Below, in pieces: positions 57,488-64,000 of a stretch of DNA of 64,000 nucleotides. The position numbers and the translations under genes are program-made. The notes under the pieces were generated by a model. It was not told the origin of the DNA and did not search any database. It worked only from the letters and a program-made list of their open reading frames with translations. The DNA comes from Taxillus chinensis (lineage: Eukaryota; Streptophyta; Magnoliopsida; Santalales; Loranthaceae). The stretch lies in assembly GCA_023512835.1 (NCBI GenBank), contig CM042090.1, positions 47,819,321 to 47,883,320 on the forward strand, written 5' to 3'. Each line of letters opens with the position of its first letter. The first letter of the stretch is position 1.

Positions 57488-59198
57488 ATGGTGCACACAA
57501 GGAGGTCAGGCACGGAAGAGGTGCACTCACCTAGTGCTGATAGCAGCACTGAAAAGGAGATACTCTTGGGGCATGCTCTGGATATGCGTGCTTTGGAGGA
57601 ATCAGAGCTGGGTTGGGCTAGAGAGGTGGCTTTGAAGATTCAAAATCTGGGTTGACAAAGGAGGTTTGGGGGTCAGTACAAGAGGTCATTGAGCAACTAG
57701 TGTTCCTCCTCCATCACAGCCATCTAGGCACAGCGTTCATGTGCAGAGATCCACTGACTTTGCAAGGGACACCTCTATTCCAATGGATGACAAGAAGCAA
57801 ACTCTCTTTAGACTCACTGCCATGTACATGCAGTTCAATATGCACAAGGAAGATATTTTTAACTTCTTTCAAGGTATAAGTGGGCAGGTAGTGAGTGAAG
57901 TGGAAGTTATAAATTGGGCATTCACCAATGGGCACATCACTAGTGCCCAGTTTGAAGAGTTAATGGCCCTTATCACTCAAGATCAACAAGCCACTTCCAG
58001 ACCTAGAACCAGAGCATGGGAAGCCCCTGAAGCTCCTGCTACTGCATCTACTAAAGCGTGGAGACAAGAAACATAAGAGCTCAGGGAGGCAAATGCTAGA
58101 ACCCAACGCGAAGTGGAAGCATTAAGGAAGAATAACATGGAAGTCAAGGGCCTCCTAGGCAAAATTTGGAAGGCTTTGAGCAAAAAGAAAGCATCCAAAC
58201 ACTCTCCTGTAGTGGAGATATCTGAAGAAGACTCACCTTCAGTCCATGAAGACTCTTATCATGCCCAGGAAGACCCACCACAACCAGAAACTTCAGCCGG
58301 GCAAGCTTATTATCCAGAAGAGGCAGAGCCAGAAGTAGGGCATTCACCTTTTCAGCCCTTTATGGATCCTACCTACTCTCAGGCTATTATGCCTATGGTG
58401 CTTCCTGTCTCATGGTTTCCTGCTGCACCTCAAGACCTGCTTGGAGAGCCTATACATTTAACCATAGATCCAGCCCTATCATCTGCTGAGAGTCAAGCAG
58501 AATTTGAGAACTTCATTAACTCCTAGGTGTTAAGGGCTCGCTTTGCAAGGGATATGGACCTCTTCACCTCGTTTGTCCTTCAACGGATCTTAGGTGATGA
58601 ATATCTATACACAGATGAGGTGGACTTATTTTGCAGGACTATGCATTTTGTAGTGGAGGCTGAGCCTCATAACTACCCACTATCCCAGTATACCTCTATT
58701 ATGCTATGCAAGCTTTATGAGCAACCTTTGTCTGAAAGTGTGTGGCGCCAGCGTATAAATGGTCAGAATGAAGGACACCGTCCTTGGCATGGTATGCACA
58801 AGGTGTTGATCCCTATGCACATTGATCGTCACTATGTCTTGGTGCGTGTAGATTTGAGTGCAGGGCATGCAGTGCTTTATGATCCAAGCCAAGGCGAAGG
58901 GTTCACCAGAAGAAAGAGATAGCTTGTTCATGGGCTCATAAAAAGAATCAAGGATGCGATGAAAAAAGAAGGATTGTTGCAGGACAAGCTCCCTCTTATT
59001 CACCTCAACGAAATGGAACTCCCTCAATAGCCTAACCAATTCAGTTGTGGGATTTTTGTTTGCTACTATATGATAGCTATTCTGCAAATGAGGGAAAGCA
59101 GGGAAATACGCGGAGAAACCTCAGCCGATTTTGTTACTCGTGCACGTCGAATTGTGGCCAATGTTATCTACTACTACAGCTTGCCAACTGAGAGGTAA
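57488..59198 (+). pseudogene. ORF3 of outer element: Ulp1-like (C48) cysteine protease, N-domain deleted
   Basis: Starts at ATG 57488 (MVHTRRSGTEEVHSPSADS) and ends at TAA 59196-59198. About 0.54 kb of the N-terminal domain seen in the inner copy is deleted at 57660-57670. From 57741 one frame runs to the end, with TAA 58074, TAG 58524, TAG 58920 and TAG 59028 but no indel. Segments are LTAMYMQFNMHKEDIFNFF, a coiled coil (ANARTQREVEALRKNN), an acidic Pro-rich stretch and the peptidase: HIDRHYVLVRVD (His codon 58830-58832), AVLYDPSQGEGF (Asp 58881-58883) and PNQFSCGIFVCYYM (Cys codon 59046-59048). The Gln just before PNQ is one of the stop positions. The family usually cleaves SUMO from target proteins. 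Substrate and role here are unknown. Confidence 0.85.
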
Positions 59199-60069
59199 GT
59201 ATTTTCCTACTCCCTATTTCATGCCATGAGGACATAACATATTTTAAGTGTGGTGTATTGGGGAGTGACTTGAGCCACTTGCTTGTCTTTTATGTTGTGT
59301 GATTGCATGTTTTATTTATGGTGTTTGTTCTTAGATTGTTTGTTAGTCATTTTTCAAAAAAAAAATTGCATGATTGTTTGAGTTGCCTGCTTGGGTGATT
59401 TGCATGTGGAGACATGGATATTAAGTATGCAATTTTGGCCTAAAAATTTTACTTTTTGTGCCACATTAGTATCATGTTGTGATAAGGGTGTTAAAGTAGT
59501 TAAAATGTGCTATGAATTGGTTTAATCTTGTCTTTATCTTTTGAATGATATCACCATGTTTTTGGAGCTGAAGTTTGAATATTAGCTAAGCATAACATGC
59601 TAAGATAGACCTTAGTGACCCTTAAAGTTGAGTGACAAAGAAAATAAAAAGAAAACATGAGAAAAGCTTCTTTTTAGCCCTTGAGTGCTATTTTTGGGCA
59701 TGGGTAATAGTTTGCTTACTCTTCTCTGCTTTCAACATTGGTCATTTAATGGTCGGATTCAAGTAAACATGTGATTACTTATTAGTGCTCAGTGTTTGGT
59801 GTGTAGTTAGGGTGCAAGGCCTCTAAGTCACTTTGATTGTTTATGCATCTTTCTCTTTATTTTGTGGTGTTTGAAAGTAAAAGAAAGGCTGTGATGCACA
59901 TTGTGAAAAGGGTATGCATTAGAAAAATCCAGCCTTCCTATGTGTTTGTAAGTATTGTTATTTCATTGCAAAAAAAAAGGCAAAAAGAAAAAGTGGGCAT
60001 GAATAAAAAAAGAGAGTGAATAATCCATCAAGGGAGAGCATAAAATGCAACCTTGTAAGGTTATTATTT

Positions 60070-60126
60070 AAAAAAAAAGAAAAAAAAAGAAAAAAAAGAA
60101 AAAAAAAAGAAAAAGAAAAGAGAGAT
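60070..60126 (+). repeat. A-rich polypurine microsatellite
   Basis: Runs of 7-9 A separated by single G, then AAAAGAAAAGAGAGA. It corresponds to the T-rich tract at 39229-39260 of the inner element, so it belongs to the family, with length variation. Confidence 0.8.
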
Positions 60127-60774
60127 TCAAAATGAAAGCCACAATGGCTTCATGTTTATATGAGTAATTAGTTAGTTTTGTAGCCACAATGGTTGAGTTT
60201 TGTTTGTTTTGAGTGTGTTGAGCTCAATTCTTAGGCTCAAGATTTGTTTTATCAGTTATTAGAGTAGATTGTGAGTTTATCGAGATTTGAATAGCGTGTG
60301 AGTTTCAAATAAAGTAGAATCAAGAGTATGTTTTCTTTGATGAGCACAATAGGGAACTCTTATGATTGCTTATAAAGTACTTAATCAATAGCTAATGGCG
60401 AATGTAGTGAGGAGTTTACCAATCCTTTGTTAATTGTTAGGTACTATCATTGGGCTTGAGATTGAGAGAAAAGAGAATTTATATTTGAGTGAGCCAGCTT
60501 TATCCTTGGTGAGAACTTAAAGGGAAACTAGGTGCTATTTTATCATGGAATACTTGTTGATATCTGAATTTTCAGTGCTGAAATTGCATGGTTCTTGGAC
60601 TTAGGAATGGATATGAATGAACTAAGCTATGACTCATTTTGGTTGCTTAAATTCCCATTTCATCATGATAGAGTGCATGCTTAGGAAACCATGATTCTCC
60701 TTGATTGTTATTTTATTTCCAGTTTGACTGAGTGTTTATTTTATTTCTGCATGCTTGAGGACAAGCAATGGTTC

Positions 60775-60788
60775 AAGTGTGGTGTATT
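60775..60788 (+). other. Presumed plus-strand priming site (PPT) of outer element
   Basis: AAGTGTGGTGTATT lies directly before the TG of the 3' LTR, where the plus-strand primer must be. It is not a pure purine run. The same 14 bases precede the inner 3' LTR on its strand (38577-38564), which supports the role. Confidence 0.55.
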
Positions 60789-62272
60789 TGATAACGTGCA
60801 TTTATGTCGTTATTCTATTGCCTATTTAGGGGTGTTTAAGAGCATGATTAGAGCCTTATTGTATCATATTTCATTTATATTTGCTCTAACCCCTAGGAAG
60901 ATGCTATTTGCATATACATGCGCTTTTAGGCTGTTTTGTCAGGTTTTGGAGATTAATTTTGACCAAGTAGATAGCCTCAAATGAAGTGGCGTGCAGAACT
61001 AAAGTTTGTTAGAATGATGTCCGCTACCTTCCACAGAAGTTTTAGAGCCAAAGGCCTTGAACGCCAATTGGACCAATTGGCGTGCAAGCATATTACTGCA
61101 TACCAGCCTTCTACATTATGCAAGGAAGCTTGGGAAAGAATTTCACCTAATTTGGAGCTGCACGCCAATTGGGCATATGACGTTCAAATTGACGTGCAAC
61201 CATATTTTTGCACTGATTCAGTCATTTTGTTATGCTAATCATTCTTTCCTAAAGGACCTTGTTCATATTGTGCTTAGATTGAGAGATTTTAATGTTGGAA
61301 GTGTCACTTATCAAAACTACGTCGTTTTGATAAGTTGTGACAGATGGGCTAGGCCACACTTTATAATACAGCAATCAGGCCCATCCAGGAGCTATAAAAG
61401 GAGGTCTACACGTCCTTGGAGGAGGGTTTTTTACACAACATGTTGGAGGCTTCACGTTTTTGGAGGAAACCTAGGGAGCAGCCGTGATTTTGGAAACTTG
61501 GATTGAAGCTCTGCTGCGTGGGTGATTAGAAGAAGATGTTGAGTTTTTCCTGCTTGTGCTTGCTTGTAATCATGCGTGAGTAATCTTTTAATCTAGGGGA
61601 GCAATGTAGCCCCCTAAGTTGTTAAACTGATTATTTGAATATTGGGTTTGTTTAATTGAGATTGCATGTTTTATGAATCTGTTCTTCATCTTTTAATATC
61701 TGGGGTGTACACCTTGGTTTTCTTAGCCTTAGTCTGAGGCTGATCTTCGGTTCATAACATATTTGTGATTGGTGTGATCATTATCCTATCATGAGTATGA
61801 TAATTAGGCTTTGTTTGTTGCTGCTTTGATGACCATTCAGGCAAACAACACTTAGAAGGTCTGTCAATGACCATTTGCAGAACCTTGGCTCATGTATAGC
61901 ATGCTATCATTTAAATAATCCCAAGAACCTTAAAATCAGTAGAAACAGCGTAGGGAGGTGAAATTGTAATCCTAGATGCCTTTAATCTTTGAGTTTTAAC
62001 CTTAAAATCAATTCTGCTATATTTGATATTTTAGAAAACCACATAAAAATTAGATCTTTAGTTTAAAAAAGAGAACTTTTTGCCAAGACATTTTATAAAA
62101 CAAGAGTAATTGGGTGTTTTGATTTAAGAACTAGAAAACTAGGCTAATCCCTGTGGGTTCGACCCCTTGCTTGCTGCTATTCTTTTACTGTAAACCTAGG
62201 GAATTTATTATCTTGAAGAGAGATTTAATGACATTAGCTAGCTCTTTTAGAGAGGTTAAAATCTGTCTGTCA
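60789..62272 (+). repeat. 3' LTR of outer element (subfamily A)
   Basis: 1484 bp, partner of 35219-36701, with about 56 differences by my count (roughly 4%). The TATA box is at 61392-61401 and the palindrome at 61308-61333. Confidence 0.95.
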
Positions 62273-62277
62273 ATATT
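62273..62277 (+). repeat. Target-site duplication of outer element, right copy
   Basis: ATATT, matching 35214-35218. Confidence 0.95.
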
Positions 62278-64000
62278 ACTCCTTGCTGATTGACTGGTCC
62301 ATTCAATGGGTTAGAAACTAAACAAGCAACATAAACCCCATGATACTAGCCTTCCAATTTGTAATTGAAACAAACCGTAAGTTTATACACTTTAATAGTC
62401 TTCGATCACGTGTATTCGTTATCGCTAAAAGTGGATTACCAACGGAGTGGGAAGTACTTCGCTGATATAGAGTTTGTCCCCTTAAGCAAACCGCATACAT
62501 CTAGTGTCCATTCAACCGTTTGTGGATCTTATTTTTTGTTATTTGATTGATCTACTCAACGCATTCGAAATGAACATAATAACCAATACAAACTTAAAGA
62601 CACTATTTCGACTTGTAAATAAATCGAAAGGTGAGTTTATCGATTTTAATAGATTCTTTGATTTCGTTCATTCGTTATTGGTAAGGGTGGATTAGACATA
62701 GAGTTGGAAGTAACTTACCACTGTGGAGTATTTCCCATTAAGAGAACCACGTATATCACGAGTCCTTTTAATGATTTGTAGATGTTACTCTTTGTTATTT
62801 GATTGATCCACTCAACACATTAGAAATGAACTAAATAACCAATTCAAACCTAAATATTCTAGCCCTTCGATTGATAATTGAAACAAAAGGTTAGTTTACC
62901 CATTTATTATTGATAAAAGTGGATTTGACACGGAGTAGGAAGTACTTCACTTCTGTGGAGTTTGTCCCATTAAGCGAACCATGTACATAATCAGTCCTTT
63001 TAATCATTTGTAGATATTACAATTTGTTATTTTATTTATCCACTCAATGCGTCAGAAATGAACTAAATAACCGATACAAAGTTGAAGATTGTAGCCTTTC
63101 GATTTGTAATTGACACAAAAAATGAATTTGTCCATTTTAATAGATTCTTTGGCCTCGTGCATTCGTTATTGGTATAGGTGTATAAGGCAAGTAGTAGGAA
63201 GTACGTCACCGCCAGAGTATGTCCCATCAATTGAACCACGTACATCATGTGTCCTTTTAATTATTTGTGGATATTACTCCATGCTGATTGATTGATCCAT
63301 TCAATGGGTTAGAAACTAAACAACCAATATAAACCCCATGATACTAGCCTTGCAATTTGTGATTGAAACAAAACGTGAGTTTATACAATTTAATAGTCTT
63401 CGATCATGTGTATTCGTCATCGCTAAAAGCAGATTCGCCATGGAGTGGGAAGCACTTCGCTACTATGGAGTTTGTCCCCTTTAAGCAAACTGCGTACATC
63501 TGGTGTCCATTCAATTGTTTGTGGATATTACTTTTTGTTATTTGATTGATCCACTCAATGCATTCGAAATGAACATAATAACCAATACAAACCTAAAGAC
63601 ACTATTTCGACTTGTAATTAAAACGAAAGGTGAGTTTATCGATTTTAATAGATTCTTTGATTTCGTTCATTCGTTATTGGTAAGGGTAGATTAGACACAG
63701 AGTTGGAAGTAACTTACCACCGTGGAGTATTTCCCATTAAGAGAACCACATATATCACGAGTCCTTTTAATGATTTGTGGATGTTACTCTTTGTTATTTG
63801 ATTGATCCACTCAACACATTAGAAATGAACTAAATAACCAATTCAAACCTAAATATTCTAGCCCTTCGATTGATAATTGAAACAAAAAGTTAGTTTACCC
63901 ATTTTTATTGACTCTTTGAGCCCATGCATTTATTGTTGATAAAAGTGGATTTGACACGGAGTAGGAAGTACTTCACTTCTATGGAGTATGTCCCATTAAG
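62278..64000 (+). repeat. Satellite array, right of the nested elements
   Basis: Forward-oriented A-B-C-D monomers that continue the array broken at 35218. The next A box starts at 63215. With the elements removed, the A-to-A distance across the insertion is about 1.0 kb, slightly short because about 27 bp are missing in a C monomer near 62902. It is closest to the 22-34 kb domain (B monomers with CCCCTTAAGCAAACCGC). No gene is seen. Confidence 0.93.

Larger units (their letters stand above)
59199..60788 (+). other. 3' noncoding region of outer element
   Basis: About 1.59 kb with no supportable coding region, homologous to 38564-40128. A PPT-like motif, AAGTGTGGTGTATT, occurs at 59246-59259, shortly after ORF3, and identically at 60775-60788, directly before the 3' LTR. 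Preceding GAGGACA is also shared. An A-rich purine tract lies at 60070-60126. Confidence 0.82.
35219..62272 (+). mobile_element. Athila-type Ty3/gypsy LTR retrotransposon ('outer' element), nested insertions inside
   Basis: Complete element with two LTRs (35219-36701 and 60789-62272), PBS, gag-pol, an extra ORF with a Ulp1-like protease and a 3' noncoding region, flanked by ATATT. Its gag (ANSFELKPALI-like motif, PFSLRDRALGWFNSLP, HEAWERFKDL) is of the Athila/Calypso group, and RNase H precedes integrase in pol. Two later insertions interrupt it: 37038-50647 (opposite strand, GATGG duplication) and a solo LTR at 54869-56376. Without them it is about 11.9 kb. I count roughly 4% difference between its LTRs. 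Eight in-frame stops in gag-PR-RT, a one-base insertion before RNase H, and deletions of about 0.8 kb (integrase C-terminus plus spacer) and 0.54 kb (N-part of ORF3) make it non-autonomous. Confidence 0.95.

Noticed and set aside
2327..64000. CENP-B-box-like site in the satellite
   Set aside because: TTCGTTAT followed by CGCTAAAAGCGG looked promising but does not fit the TTCG-N4-A-N2-CGGG pattern. No better match was seen.
1..64000. tRNA, rRNA, CRISPR arrays or bacterial operon features
   Set aside because: None was seen. The sequence is plant-type repetitive DNA, and the only tRNA-related sequences are the two primer binding sites.

Overview
This is a stretch of plant nuclear heterochromatin with no host gene that I can recognise. 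It holds a large AT-rich satellite array, two LINE fragments, and a nest of Ty3/gypsy LTR retrotransposons of the Athila type. The evidence for a flowering plant is the Athila-like gag-pol, the tRNA-Asp-type primer binding site (TGGCGCCGTTGCCGGGGA), a LINE with a DUF4283-type ORF1, and the TG..CA LTRs of about 1.5 kb. I cannot name the species. A pericentromeric or other satellite-rich block is the most likely setting.

Layout. Positions 1-2326 hold the 5' part of a minus-strand LINE: ORF1, then the endonuclease start of ORF2 running off the left edge. Positions 2327-5288 are satellite in reverse orientation. At about 5288 the satellite flips head-to-head and then runs forward to 35218. The basic monomer is about 255 bp. 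Four diverged monomer types (A-B-C-D) form a higher-order repeat (HOR) of about 1.03 kb, most regular from 20.6 to 34.4 kb. Two copies of a three-HOR unit of 3,081 bp lie between about 27.1 and 32.9 kb. Scrambled zones lie at 13.3-15.8 kb and 19.4-20.6 kb. A LINE 3' end with a poly(A) tail sits at 34575-34797.

At 35219-62272 a plus-strand Athila element (the 'outer' element) has inserted into the satellite with a perfect 5-bp target duplication, ATATT. The same satellite resumes after it and runs to 64000. Two later insertions sit inside it. One is a complete minus-strand element with both LTRs ('inner', 37038-50647, target duplication GATGG) that splits gag. The other is a solo LTR (54869-56376) that splits the integrase zinc finger. 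Without these insertions the outer element is about 11.9 kb, against 13.6 kb for the inner one. By my count the LTR pairs differ by roughly 4% (outer) and 0.8% (inner), so the inner copy is much younger.

Both elements have the order LTR - PBS - gag - protease - RT - RNase H - integrase - extra ORF - about 1.5 kb noncoding - LTR. The extra ORF (ORF3) ends in a Ulp1/SENP-like (C48) cysteine protease domain with His, Asp and Cys all visible, which is an unusual cargo for an LTR retrotransposon. Upstream of it, the inner element has a cluster of seven CACGTG motifs and a TATA box that look like an internal promoter. Both elements are coding-dead, but in different ways: the outer one by nonsense codons in an otherwise preserved frame, the inner one mostly by single-base indels.
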